Shown: one piece after another, positions 16,034 to 24,620 of the stretch | Numbering within the stretch: the stretch's first letter is position 1 | How the letters are laid out: each line of letters opens with the position of its first letter | From: an uncultured Pelosinus sp. | GTDB taxonomy: Bacteria; Bacillota; Negativicutes; Sporomusales; Acetonemataceae | Length of the DNA stretch: 47,386 bases | Reading direction: 5' to 3' | NCBI GenBank assembly: GCA_900542835.1 | Contig: UQPB01000027.1 | Location: 1 to 47,386, forward strand | Translations under genes and position numbers: made by a program | Notes under the pieces: generated by a model | What the model saw: the letters and a program-made list of their open reading frames with translations, nothing else | Databases searched by the model: none | Told to the model about the DNA's origin: nothing

Positions 16034-17293
16034 ATGAACAGACGTGTGGTTATAACCGGCATGGGAGCGGTAACGTCGCTGGGGATAGGGGCGGAAAGCC
16101 TCTGGCAGGCCGTAAAAAACGGGCAGTCGGGCATTGGCCGCATTGAGAGCATTGATATTTCAGATTTGCCGACCCAGGTGGCTGCTGAGATCCGTGACTT
16201 TGACCCCAGCCGGTTTATTGACAAAAAAGAACTGAAGCGTATGGATAAATTTTCTCAATATGCGCTGGCGGCGTCGGCGCTGGCGCTGGAAACGGCGGCG
16301 CTGCAGCCGGAGGCGGCCGCGCCGGAACGCTGCGGCGTTATCATCGGCTCCGGAATCGGCGGCTTGGAAACGCTGGAAAAGCAGCATGAGACGCTGCTGT
16401 CAAAAGGTGCTGGCCGCATCAGTCCGTTTATGATACCGATGATGCTGCCGAATATGGCGGCGGGATTGGTGGCGATTAAATATGGCTTCAAAGGATTTTC
16501 GCTCTGCACCGTATCAGCCTGCGCCACTTCGGCAAATGCTATAGGTGACGCCTTCCGGCTGATTCAGCGCGGCAGCGCGGACGTGATGCTGGCAGGCGGC
16601 GCCGAGGCGCCGCTGACCAGACTGGCAATGGCCGGCTTCTGCGCAATGAAAGCGATGACGACAAATCCCGATAGCAGCATGGCCAGCCGCCCGTTCGACG
16701 CCGGCCGCGACGGCTTCGTCCTCGGCGAAGGAGCGGGCGTGCTGGTGCTTGAGGAACGGGAGCAGGCACTGCGGCGGGGGGCGCCGGTTATTGCCGAAAT
16801 TGCCGGTTACGGCTGCAGCAATGACGCCTATCATATCACCGCTGTGCCGGCAGACGGCGAGGGAGCGGCAGAATGCATGCGGCAGGCGCTTCTGGATGCG
16901 GATATACCTGCCGCTGCTGTTGATTATATTAATGCGCACGGTACCTCGACACCGCTTAATGATAAAACAGAAACCGCCGCGATCAAAGCCGTATTCGGCC
17001 GGCACGCCGCCAGCCTGCCGGTCAGCTCGACAAAGTCAATGACCGGCCACCTGCTGGGAGCCGCGGGGGCGATTGAGGCGATTATTACCGCCTGCGCGCT
17101 GCGCGACAGCTTCCTGCCGCCCACGATCAATTACCGGCAGCCGGACCCGGAATGCGACCTTGATTATATCCCCAATCAGGGCAGAACGGCCGCGGTGCGG
17201 TACGCGCTGACCAATTCCTTCGGATTCGGCGGCCACAACGCGTCACTGGTGTTGAAAGCGGCTCCAGCGGGAACCGGCCTCTTGCTGTCATAA
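16034..17293 (+). CDS. fabF: 3-oxoacyl-[ACP] synthase II (FabF)
   Basis: The 419-residue protein is a complete condensing enzyme that extends acyl-ACP with malonyl-ACP in fatty acid synthesis. Its Cys-His-His triad is at C163 (TVSACATSANAIGDAF), H302 (NAHGTSTPLNDKTE) and H339 (KSMTGHLLGAAGA), and the C-terminal TNSFGFGGHNASLV glycine loop is intact. The length is usual for FabF. GGCAGGGAGGG precedes ATG 16034. Other fab genes are not next to it, so this may be an additional or stand-alone copy. An AraC-type regulator follows 11 bp downstream and may be co-transcribed. Confidence 0.92.
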   Translation: MNRRVVITGMGAVTSLGIGAESLWQAVKNGQSGIGRIESIDISDLPTQVAAEIRDFDPSRFIDKKELKRMDKFSQYALAASALALETAALQPEAAAPERCGVIIGSGIGGLETLEKQHETLLSKGAGRISPFMIPMMLPNMAAGLVAIKYGFKGFSLCTVSACATSANAIGDAFRLIQRGSADVMLAGGAEAPLTRLAMAGFCAMKAMTTNPDSSMASRPFDAGRDGFVLGEGAGVLVLEEREQALRRGAPVIAEIAGYGCSNDAYHITAVPADGEGAAECMRQALLDADIPAAAVDYINAHGTSTPLNDKTETAAIKAVFGRHAASLPVSSTKSMTGHLLGAAGAIEAIITACALRDSFLPPTINYRQPDPECDLDYIPNQGRTAAVRYALTNSFGFGGHNASLVLKAAPAGTGLLLS

Positions 17294-17304
17294 AGGGGTA
17301 CGAC

Positions 17305-18180
17305 ATGATCGACATTAAGGAAACTCTTGCCGAATGCGTCAATTTTGCCGAAGCTAATTTAGACCGAAAAATCACCCTTGATGATGTGGCCTGGCACTGC
17401 GGCGTGTCCAAATATCATTTGCACCGCTTATTCAAGTCGCTGACCGGTGAGACACTGATGGAGTATGTCCAGGCCCGCAAGCTTTCCGCCAGTATCGACG
17501 ATTTGATTCGCAGCAATATGCGGGTGCTTGATATTGCCCTCAACTACGGCTTTGACTATGAGCAGTCATATATCCGGGCCTTCCGCAAACGGTTTGGCTG
17601 TACGCCGCAGAAAGTGCGCTCAGAGCAGATTGCGCTCAAGCTTACGGAAAAGATTAATCTGAATGACATATATGCGGTTGCCAATTCGGCTGTCTATAAA
17701 CCCCAGTTTGTCTTCCGGCAAAAGATGTTTCTGGTCGGTATCCCACATAAGATTATGAGCAAGTCAGGCGACAAAACCGCCAATCGCTATGGCCGCGAGT
17801 TCTTTTATCAGCATCGCCAGCGTATTCCGAACGCGGTTGCTCCCGCTATTTATTACGGCTATACCGAATGGAGCGGCAACGGCTTTATCTCCTATATGCC
17901 GTCGCAGCAGGTCAGGGACTTATCCAGCATTCCCGCAGGGATGCAGGGGGTGGTCATTCCCGCTCACAAATATGTGGTGTTCCGGTTTGTTGGTCTGTTC
18001 AGTCCGGATGAGATCAATGGCCGGCAGGTGGGACGGCTGCTGGTGCACATGTATTCAAAATGGATTTTCGATTCCGGCTTTCGCTTTGCTGATACGTTCC
18101 GTTTTGAATATATCGATTCAGCGATCGCCAGAGACAATTATTGCGAGCTTGATATCTACCAGCCTGTTATCAGCGGCTGA
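17305..18180 (+). CDS. AraC-family regulator with GyrI-like effector domain
   Basis: The 291-residue protein has an N-terminal AraC/XylS DNA-binding domain: a first helix-turn-helix around ITLDDVAWHCGVSKYHLHRL, and a second around VLDIALNYGFDYEQSYIRAF with FGCTPQKVR. The C-terminal half (about 130-291) resembles the GyrI/Rob/BmrR ligand-binding fold (YYGYTEWS, VIPAHKYVVFRF and a closing ELDIYQPV strand). Such proteins often sense drugs or hydrophobic compounds and activate efflux or lipid genes. AAAGGGG precedes ATG 17305, directly after fabF. The divergent membrane-fusion protein gene downstream could be a target; that is inference. Confidence 0.85.
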   Translation: MIDIKETLAECVNFAEANLDRKITLDDVAWHCGVSKYHLHRLFKSLTGETLMEYVQARKLSASIDDLIRSNMRVLDIALNYGFDYEQSYIRAFRKRFGCTPQKVRSEQIALKLTEKINLNDIYAVANSAVYKPQFVFRQKMFLVGIPHKIMSKSGDKTANRYGREFFYQHRQRIPNAVAPAIYYGYTEWSGNGFISYMPSQQVRDLSSIPAGMQGVVIPAHKYVVFRFVGLFSPDEINGRQVGRLLVHMYSKWIFDSGFRFADTFRFEYIDSAIARDNYCELDIYQPVISG

Positions 18181-18193
18181 TGCGATAACAGTC

Positions 18194-18209
18194 CGGCGCA
18201 GAAGCGCCG
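18194..18209 (+). terminator. Short hairpin after the AraC-type gene
   Basis: CGGCGC-agaa-GCGCCG forms a 6-bp GC stem 14 bp after the stop. No T-tract follows directly, so termination is uncertain. Confidence 0.4.
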
Positions 18210-18281
18210 CATTCCGTTGCCTTTCTGTGGCTCTGGAATGACGGGTAGAAACGAGCGGCATCTTCCCTGTCTATGCACTCC

Positions 18282-18303
18282 GAGGCCGGTTTCGTCCGGC
18301 CTC
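18282..18303 (-). terminator. Hairpin at the end of the membrane-fusion protein gene
   Basis: An 8-bp stem (GAGGCCGG / CCGGCCTC) lies just past the stop codon of the minus-strand gene, between convergent genes. No U-tract is seen on either strand. Confidence 0.4.
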
Positions 18304-18306
18304 ACC

Positions 18307-19389
18307 CTACGGCAGCACGCGAATGGAAGCGCCGTCTGCCAGTTCTTCTATAGAGCTGGTAATGACCAGGCTCTGCGATGGCAGCGGCAGGTTTATTTCC
18401 AGGAAATCACCGCTGCTTTCGCCGGGTTCCACTGGCTGCAAAGCCGCTTTGCCGTTGACTGCCAGATAAATGAAAGCTCGGCCCTGTTCGTTCCGGAACA
18501 CAGCCATGCTGGGAACGGCTGCGACTACGGCGGTCTGCCCGGTTTCGAACTTGGCTGTAACCGGCATGCCGGCCTTAAGCCCGGCCGGCAGCTGCCCCGC
18601 CAGTTTGACATAGGCAAGAAACTGCGGCGGCTGATTCGCTGCTGCCGGCTGCGGCTCAAGCTTGTAGACCTGGCCGGTCAACGGCTGCGCGGCGGCGGTT
18701 AGCGCTGCCGACGCGCCTAAATGCACCAGATACAAGTCGTTTTGGCTAAGCTCAATCCGTGCTTCAAGGTCCTGGGCGCTGCCCAGTGTCAGCAGCTGTT
18801 GGCCTGTCTGAACAGTGTCGCCGGCTGAGACCGTCAGGGCGCGGACAATGCCGCCCGCCGACGCGGTGACTGTGACAGAGCCGCCGTTTTGAACAGGGGT
18901 GCCTGCTTCGCCGTCAGCCGCGTTCAGCCGTTCCCTGGCCGCTGCCAGCCGGGCTGCCGCCTGCTCCTGCTGCTGGCGGGAAATGCCGCCGATTTCATAC
19001 AGCTTCTGAAACCGGTTGAACTCGCTTAGCGCCTTTTCATAGTCGGCCTGACGGGTTCCGGCTGCCCCCGCCGGTGCCGGTCCGCCTGAGACCGCCTGCA
19101 GTGTCAGCAGCGGCTGTCCGGCCTTAACCGCTTGGCCTTCACTGACGTGCAGCTTGCTGATGCGGCCGCCGGCATCAGCGGTGACCGCTATTACCGCTGC
19201 GCTGGCAACAGATCCATTCCGGCTGATAGTCAGCGGCAGGCTGATCAGGCTTACCGGCTGTGCGGCGACGCTGACCGGTAAGCCGCGCTGCGGTTGAATA
19301 TAGCGGCCGACGCCAACTGCCAGCCCGGCCGCTATAAGTAAAATCACGATAACCAGAGGTATACGCTGCCGCGGCAGACTTATCTTCAT
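18307..19389 (-). CDS. RND-type efflux periplasmic adaptor (membrane-fusion protein)
   Basis: The protein (360 residues) has one N-terminal membrane segment (about 11-31), then the split biotinyl-lipoyl layout of HlyD/AcrA adaptors: ADAGGRISKLHVSEGQAV, a coiled-coil hairpin (YEKALSEFNRFQKLYEIGGI through ARERLNAADG), the second lipoyl half (TASAGGIVRALTVSAGDTV), a beta-barrel region and a C-terminal domain. Adaptors join an inner-membrane pump to an outer-membrane channel. No pump or TolC-like gene is adjacent, so it is an orphan here. The start at 19389 is preferred because GGAG lies 9 bp before that ATG; an ATG five codons upstream (19404) contains this site. Confidence 0.82.
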   Translation of the reverse strand: MKISLPRQRIPLVIVILLIAAGLAVGVGRYIQPQRGLPVSVAAQPVSLISLPLTISRNGSVASAAVIAVTADAGGRISKLHVSEGQAVKAGQPLLTLQAVSGGPAPAGAAGTRQADYEKALSEFNRFQKLYEIGGISRQQQEQAAARLAAARERLNAADGEAGTPVQNGGSVTVTASAGGIVRALTVSAGDTVQTGQQLLTLGSAQDLEARIELSQNDLYLVHLGASAALTAAAQPLTGQVYKLEPQPAAANQPPQFLAYVKLAGQLPAGLKAGMPVTAKFETGQTAVVAAVPSMAVFRNEQGRAFIYLAVNGKAALQPVEPGESSGDFLEINLPLPSQSLVITSSIEELADGASIRVLP

Positions 19390-19658
19390 ATCAATCAGCT
19401 CCATTGCTTGGTAAGCGATGCTTAATTCACGTACCGCTTGCCTTATGAGCGCAGCTTTCCTAGTTAATTACGCCTTATTATCTTCTCACTTTTTAAATTC
19501 AGCGTCAAGGCGGGTCTGGTATGGATATCGATACTGGAAACCCGGCTGCGAACGGTGTCGAAGCGAGACGGAAAGAATGACCGAACAGGGCAAGCGCTTA
19601 CAAAAAAGCAAGTATGAAAGACGATTCCCCAGAGACAGGCAAAGCAGCGAAAGAACGA

Positions 19659-19763
19659 TTCCACGGAGGACACAGAGGATACACGGAGGGAGAACGAGAA
19701 TTTTCAATCAATCAATTCCCAGACCTCTGTGTCCTCTGCGACCCTCGGTGTCCTCTGTGGAAA
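19659..19763. repeat. Palindromic intergenic repeat (CACAGAGG type)
   Basis: The left part holds CCACGGAGGACACAGAGG-like blocks (19661-19690) and the right part their complements, CCTCTGTGTCCTCTG and GTGTCCTCTGTGG (19724-19760). Together they form a long imperfect inverted repeat around an AT-rich centre. Short tandem CAGAGGA/CACGGAGG phrases make it look like a dispersed palindromic element. The remainder of 19390-19954 shows no gene I trust. Confidence 0.6.
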
Positions 19764-19954
19764 CGGTTTCCTATCCCCGCCATTTGTCAATCCAGACGAT
19801 TTCAAGGCGGGTACAGAGGGAGGACGGGGCCTGGATTTTTGCGTTCCTTACTTCCGTAAGTGATTGTCCTGATGGTCGAAAAGATTTTTTTGCGGCGGAA
19901 GCGGCCGCTTGTTATAATAAAAAGATGAGACCCCATTCACAGGAGGAGACAAAA

Positions 19955-20563
19955 ATGCGGATTGCAGGTAACCTGTGCGGCATTCCTGTCAGGCGCTTGC
20001 TGCCGCTGTTCTGTTTATTGCTGATTCTGGCGGGCAGCTTTGCCGGTCATTACCGGGAACTTAATGCCAACAGCCCTGCTGTCGCTCCTGCGACTGCTGC
20101 TGCGGCCGTTGCGTCGCGCCTGCAGCTGCAGGCAGTGGAAGCGCAGGCGGCAAGCGCCGATAAGCTGGCTTCGCAGCCGTCAATCTGGCCGGCTGCCGGA
20201 GTGGTCAGCGCCAGGTTTGGCTGGCGGCAGTCACCCTGGGGCGATGGCCGGGAATTACATCAGGGAATTGATATTGCCGTTGAAGCCGGTACGCCTGTTG
20301 TTGCCGCCGCTGACGGACAAGTCGCTCAAAGCGGCTGGGGCGACGGCTACGGCAATGTTGTTCAACTTAATCATGGCAATGGCATTGTTACCGTTTATGG
20401 TCACAACTCCAGTCTGCTGGTACCGGCGGGACAGGCGGTAAAGAAAGGGCAGGTTATTGCCCTGGCGGGGAGCAGCGGCAGAAGTACGGGACCGCATGTC
20501 CATTATGAAGTGCGGATCAATGGCACCGCCGTTGATCCGCTGCGGTTTTTGGCTTTAGAATAA
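19955..20563 (+). CDS. M23 family metallopeptidase (LytM/lysostaphin-type)
   Basis: The 202-residue protein has an N-terminal membrane/signal segment (about 13-31), a short alanine-rich spacer and a C-terminal M23 domain (about 82-200). Zinc ligands are H102 and D106 (HQGID) and H183 (PHVHYE). Such enzymes cut peptide cross-links of peptidoglycan or serve as activators of other hydrolases. ATG 19955 is chosen because AGGAGGAG (19941-19948) precedes it; the open frame extends back to 19418, but that part covers the palindromic repeat and is not protein-like. It stands alone, with a terminator following at 20645. Confidence 0.87.
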   Translation: MRIAGNLCGIPVRRLLPLFCLLLILAGSFAGHYRELNANSPAVAPATAAAAVASRLQLQAVEAQAASADKLASQPSIWPAAGVVSARFGWRQSPWGDGRELHQGIDIAVEAGTPVVAAADGQVAQSGWGDGYGNVVQLNHGNGIVTVYGHNSSLLVPAGQAVKKGQVIALAGSSGRSTGPHVHYEVRINGTAVDPLRFLALE

Positions 20564-20644
20564 TTTTTACAGACCGGACAAGCCAGCTAATCACTGATGA
20601 AGGCCGCGGCGCAGGCTGACGGATTTTTTTCGCATGGCTGCGTC

Positions 20645-20690
20645 AGCAAGCCCCTGAAAGAGCGCTGCTATTTCAGGGGCTTGCTTTTTG
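20645..20690 (+). terminator. Rho-independent terminator before pflB
   Basis: A perfect 15-bp stem (20645-20659 with 20671-20685) is followed by TTTTG. It ends the M23 gene transcript. Confidence 0.85.
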
Positions 20691-20790
20691 TCGGTCAAAA
20701 AAAATTCTCGTCAGCTTGACGGGTTCATTTAAGCGGCTTACCTAAGTTGGCCTCTTAAATGAGTCTTGGGTTAAAAGCAATAACAGAAAA

Positions 20791-20805
20791 TGATAATCAA
20801 TTTCA
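20791..20805 (+). promoter_or_regulatory. Fur-like box 1 upstream of pflB
   Basis: TGATAAT-c-AATTTCA matches the Fur-family 7-1-7 pattern at 12 of 14 arm positions. It lies 25 bp upstream of the -35 element. Confidence 0.55.
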
Positions 20806-20830
20806 ACTATTTCGAAGATGGCTGCAGCTA

Positions 20831-20859
20831 TTGACGTAGGCGGCAGCCTAGCATAGAAT
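20831..20859 (+). promoter_or_regulatory. pflBA promoter
   Basis: TTGACG (20831-20836) and TAGAAT (20854-20859) are spaced by 17 bp. The promoter lies between two Fur-like boxes and about 160 bp before the pflB start, giving a long leader. Confidence 0.72.
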
Positions 20860-20889
20860 AAGCTTACAGGAACCGCTTGTAATTAATAA

Positions 20890-20904
20890 TGATAATTTTT
20901 ATCA
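20890..20904 (+). promoter_or_regulatory. Fur-like box 2 in the pflB leader
   Basis: TGATAAT-t-TTTATCA matches the Fur-family pattern at 13 of 14 arm positions. It sits about 25 bp after the likely transcription start, a position suited to roadblock repression. Confidence 0.62.
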
Positions 20905-21023
20905 GATGCAGCTTCAACTGGTCACTATCCGGGACTGTATCGCTTTGCCCGCCGACCGTCTGGAACTGCGCTTTCCGGCGGTTTTCTGTTTATCAGAACG
21001 GCTCTGCCGAAGGAGGGTTTTAA

Positions 21024-23261
21024 ATGCAAACAGCTAAAGCGTGGCAAGGGTTTACGCAGGGATCGTGGCAGACAGGTATAGATGTACGCGATTTCATCCA
21101 AAACAACTATACCCCTTACGAGGGGAATGCCGGTTTTCTGGCTCCGGCGACGTTCCGCACCAAAAGGCTATGGGAAGAGTGCCTGAAGCTGCTGGCAGAC
21201 GAGCAAAAAAACGGCGGGGTACTTGATGTCGATACCAGCGTCGTCTCCACGATCACTTCGCATCAACCCGGTTATATTGCCCGCGATCTGGAAGCGATTG
21301 TCGGCCTGCAGACCGACGCGCCGCTCAAACGCAGTGTCATTGTCAACGGCGGTATCCGCATGGCCGAACAGGCTTGCGAAGCGTACGGCTATAAGCTGGA
21401 TCCGCAAATCAGCGAAATTTATCATCAGCACGCAACCACTCATAACACTGCCGTTTTTAAGGCCTATACCGACGAGATGAAACAAGTCCGCCGCCTGGGG
21501 ATTATTACCGGTCTGCCTGACGCCTATGGCCGCGGCCGCATTATCGGCGACTACCGGCGGGTGGCTTTGTACGGAACGCAGCGGCTGATTGAGGCGAAGC
21601 AGCAGGATCTGCAGGAAATGTCCGGCCAGCCGATGACGGAAGAACTGATCCGCCGCCGCGAGGAAATCGCCCTGCAGATTCAGTCGCTGCAGGAACTCGG
21701 CAAGATGGCGGAAATGTATGGTTTTGATATCTCCCGGCCGGCTCAAACCGCGTCTGAGGCGGTGCAATGGGTCTATTTCGGCTACCTGGGAGCGATCAAA
21801 GAGCAGAACGGCGCGGCGATGTCACTGGGGCGCGTATCGACTTTCCTCGATATCTACATTGAGCGCGATCTCAAGAATGGCGTTATCAATGAAGCGGAAG
21901 CGCAGGAACTGATGGATCACTTTATTGTCAAGCTGCGGCTGGCCCGTCATTTGCGGACACCGGACTATAATGAACTGTTCGCCGGCGATCCCCTGTGGGT
22001 AACGGAAGCCATTGGCGGCATGGGCCTTGACGGGCGCACCCTGGTTACGAAATCTTCATATCGTGTACTGCATACATTATACAATCTGGGACCGGCACCG
22101 GAGCCGAACATGACAGTGCTTTGGTCGCAGCAGCTGCCGCAAGGCTTTAAAGATTTCTGCGCCCAGGTTTCCATTGACACCAGCGCGATCCAATACGAGA
22201 GCGACGATATTATGCGTCCCGCTTATGGTGATGATTACGGCATCGCCTGCTGCGTTTCCGCCATGCAAATTGGCAAGCAGATGCAGTTTTTCGGCGCTCG
22301 CGCCAACCTTGGCAAGGCGCTGCTGATGGCCATTAACGGCGGCCGCGATGAAATCAGCGGCGAGCGTGTCGGACCTGAACTGCCGATGCTCGAAGGCGAT
22401 TACCTGGATTATGATACAGTTCGCCGGCAATACTCCATAGTGCTGGACTGGCTGGCCGGACTGTATGTAAATACGATGAATGTCATTCACTACATGCATG
22501 ACAAGTATGCTTACGAGCGGCTGCAAATGTCGCTGCATGATTCGCAGGTGGGCCGGCTGATGGCGTTTGGCGTCGCCGGACTGTCCGTAGTCGCCGATTC
22601 GCTGAGCGCGATTAAATTCGGTCAGGTCAAGGTAGTCCGCGATGAGCGCGGCATTGCCGTTGGCTTTGAAAGCAACAGCGACTTCCCGCTGTACGGCAAC
22701 AATGACGACCGGGTGGATGCCCTGGCCGTGGAGGTCTGCAACGAATTCAGCAGCAACCTGCGCCGTCATCCCGCCTATCGCCAGGCGGAGCATACCCTGT
22801 CAATTCTGACCATCACCTCCAATGTCATGTATGGCAAGAAAACCGGCTCGACGCCTGACGGCAGAAAAAAAGGCGAAGCCTATGCCCCCGGCGCCAACCC
22901 GATGCATGGCCGCGACCAGCGCGGCGCTCTCGCCGCCGTCTCCTCTGTCTCCAAACTTTCCTACGAAGATTGCCGTGACGGCATTTCCTACACCTTCTCG
23001 GCAGTACCGGCATCGCTTGGCAAGCTTAGGGAGGCGCAGGTGAAAAATCTGGTCGCTGTTCTCGACGGCTATGCAGCCAAGGGCGGCCACCATATCAATG
23101 TCAATGTGCTTGATCGCAGCCTGCTCGAAGACGCCATGGCGCATCCGGAGCAATATCCGCAGCTGACCATCCGGGTATCGGGCTACGCGGTTAACTTCGT
23201 TAAATTATCGCCGCAGCATCAACGCGAGGTCATTCAGCGCACCTTCTATAACACACTGTAA
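21024..23261 (+). CDS. pflB: Pyruvate formate-lyase (formate C-acetyltransferase)
   Basis: The 745-residue protein is a full-length glycyl-radical enzyme that converts pyruvate and CoA to acetyl-CoA and formate in anaerobic fermentation. The active-site cysteine pair is C409-C410 (GIACCVSAMQ), and the radical glycine is G720 in RVSGYAVNF near the C terminus. The adjacent cysteines and the length mark a true pyruvate lyase rather than a glycerol or choline type. AAGGAGG (21010-21016) precedes ATG 21024. Its activase follows 3 bp downstream. Two Fur-like boxes flank the promoter, suggesting control by iron or redox, in keeping with the iron-sulfur activase. Confidence 0.95.
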   Translation: MQTAKAWQGFTQGSWQTGIDVRDFIQNNYTPYEGNAGFLAPATFRTKRLWEECLKLLADEQKNGGVLDVDTSVVSTITSHQPGYIARDLEAIVGLQTDAPLKRSVIVNGGIRMAEQACEAYGYKLDPQISEIYHQHATTHNTAVFKAYTDEMKQVRRLGIITGLPDAYGRGRIIGDYRRVALYGTQRLIEAKQQDLQEMSGQPMTEELIRRREEIALQIQSLQELGKMAEMYGFDISRPAQTASEAVQWVYFGYLGAIKEQNGAAMSLGRVSTFLDIYIERDLKNGVINEAEAQELMDHFIVKLRLARHLRTPDYNELFAGDPLWVTEAIGGMGLDGRTLVTKSSYRVLHTLYNLGPAPEPNMTVLWSQQLPQGFKDFCAQVSIDTSAIQYESDDIMRPAYGDDYGIACCVSAMQIGKQMQFFGARANLGKALLMAINGGRDEISGERVGPELPMLEGDYLDYDTVRRQYSIVLDWLAGLYVNTMNVIHYMHDKYAYERLQMSLHDSQVGRLMAFGVAGLSVVADSLSAIKFGQVKVVRDERGIAVGFESNSDFPLYGNNDDRVDALAVEVCNEFSSNLRRHPAYRQAEHTLSILTITSNVMYGKKTGSTPDGRKKGEAYAPGANPMHGRDQRGALAAVSSVSKLSYEDCRDGISYTFSAVPASLGKLREAQVKNLVAVLDGYAAKGGHHINVNVLDRSLLEDAMAHPEQYPQLTIRVSGYAVNFVKLSPQHQREVIQRTFYNTL

Positions 23262-23264
23262 AGG

Positions 23265-24029
23265 GTGAGTCCCATCCGCGCCTATTATCATTCAGTCGAA
23301 ACGTTCGGCACGGTTGACGGCCCCGGCATCCGCTATGTGCTGTTTCTGTCAGGTTGTTCGATGGGCTGCGCCTTTTGCCACAATCCCGACACCTGGCAGC
23401 AGGGCGAGAAACAGATCAGCGTCGATGAAGTTCTGGCCGATATGGAGCGCTACCGCCCGTTCTACGAAAACTCCGGCGGCGGCTTGACGGTATCGGGCGG
23501 CGAACCGCTGCAGCAGGCCGCGTTTGTCGCCGCCCTGTTTGCCGCCGCCCGGCAGGCGGGCTTCTCCACCGTGCTGGACACATCCGGCTGCGGCACGCGC
23601 CAGGATTGGGACGCGGTGCTGCCGGTCAGCGACATTGTTCAGTTTTCGCTAAAGGCGATGCGGCCGGAAACGCACCGCCGGCTGACACGGGCTGACGCGG
23701 CGTCGCTCCGGCGGAACCTCTCCTATGCGGCGGCACACCCGGTTAGGTTGATCATCCGTTTTGTCATCATTCCCGGCCTGACCGACAGTGAGGCGGAAAT
23801 TAACGAACTGGCCGCGCTGGTGGCAGACCTGCCGGCAGAGACCAGTGTCGAATTTCTACCCTACCACGCGATGGGCCGGGAGAAGTGGCGGCAGCTCGGC
23901 CTTGCCTATGAACTGGAAGGTGTGCCCGAAGCCGGCGCCGCCGATATGGAACGGGTCAAAGCCTACTGGCAGGCGGCGCGGCGGCCGCTAACGGTTCAGA
24001 CCGTCAGCGGCGACGATGAAGATACGTAG
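23265..24029 (+). CDS. pflA: Pyruvate formate-lyase activating enzyme (radical SAM)
   Basis: The 254-residue protein is a radical SAM enzyme with the activase signature C31-x3-C35-x2-C38 (GCSMGCAFCHNPD), the preceding TVDGPGIRYVLFLSG block, and the SGGEPLQQ segment that binds S-adenosylmethionine. It uses a [4Fe-4S] cluster to place the glycyl radical on PflB. It begins with GTG 23265, 3 bp after the pflB stop; no separate ribosome binding site fits, so translation probably depends on reinitiation after pflB. Followed by a strong terminator. Confidence 0.93.
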   Translation: MSPIRAYYHSVETFGTVDGPGIRYVLFLSGCSMGCAFCHNPDTWQQGEKQISVDEVLADMERYRPFYENSGGGLTVSGGEPLQQAAFVAALFAAARQAGFSTVLDTSGCGTRQDWDAVLPVSDIVQFSLKAMRPETHRRLTRADAASLRRNLSYAAAHPVRLIIRFVIIPGLTDSEAEINELAALVADLPAETSVEFLPYHAMGREKWRQLGLAYELEGVPEAGAADMERVKAYWQAARRPLTVQTVSGDDEDT

Positions 24030-24040
24030 TTATTAGCTAG

Positions 24041-24094
24041 AACAAGGGTACCGCAAACTGTTGGCAAAAGCAGTTTGCGGTACCCTTGTTTTTT
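24041..24094 (+). terminator. Rho-independent terminator of pflBA
   Basis: A 20-bp perfect stem (24041-24060 with 24071-24090) and a run of T residues (24089-24094) form a strong terminator. Confidence 0.88.
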
Positions 24095-24620
24095 ACTGTA
24101 AAAAAGACAATCAAGTCTGCCTGTCTATCCCTGCGGCAGCATTTCTGCAATGTACAAGGTGAGCAGGTCGGGAAAACGTATCCTGAGCCTTGGCGGTGTT
24201 GAGCACAGAAACTGGGATAAAAGTCCTGGTTACAAACAAAGCAAAAGTCTGGTAGACTTTAGTTTAGAACATAAAGGAAAAATAAACCTAATTCGACAAA
24301 ATATTACATAGAAAGACAAAATATTGTATTGTAATTGTAAAAGGAGTTATTGCATTGGTCCTTTCACTCAAGAATACACCTTCACCCGCATTGCTGCCAT
24401 CGCCCTGTGGCCGGCTGCGCCGCCTAACGGCGTCGATGATCTGCAGCGCCTCGCCAACCAGGAAAAACAGAACTGCCGAGTTCGCCAGGAAGCCCCGCAA
24501 CGGCAGCAGCGCCGCCGGCAGCCGGATGGATTCCTCCAGCCCAAACGCAACACCTCCTTTATCCCTCTGCCGGCGGAAGCCGCTAGTTTTCCTGCGAAAG
24601 TGTAATGAAGGGAGAAGGCC
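24095..24620. other. Leader region of the CDI locus
   Basis: No gene is recognised. There is an 11-bp direct repeat GACAAAATATT at 24295-24305 and 24315-24325 (20-bp period) in an AT-rich stretch that may hold the cdiB promoter. A TTG-started 89-codon frame (24355-24624) has AAGGAG 8 bp upstream and its stop overlaps the cdiB start as ATGA, but its Ser/Arg/Pro-rich product looks unnatural. The opposite strand (24632-24288) has an open frame with a hydrophobic middle. Neither can be called confidently. Confidence 0.35.

Noticed and set aside
19418..19954. N-terminal extension of the M23 peptidase frame
   Set aside because: It crosses the palindromic repeat, has unnatural composition, and a strong ribosome binding site and signal segment begin at 19955.
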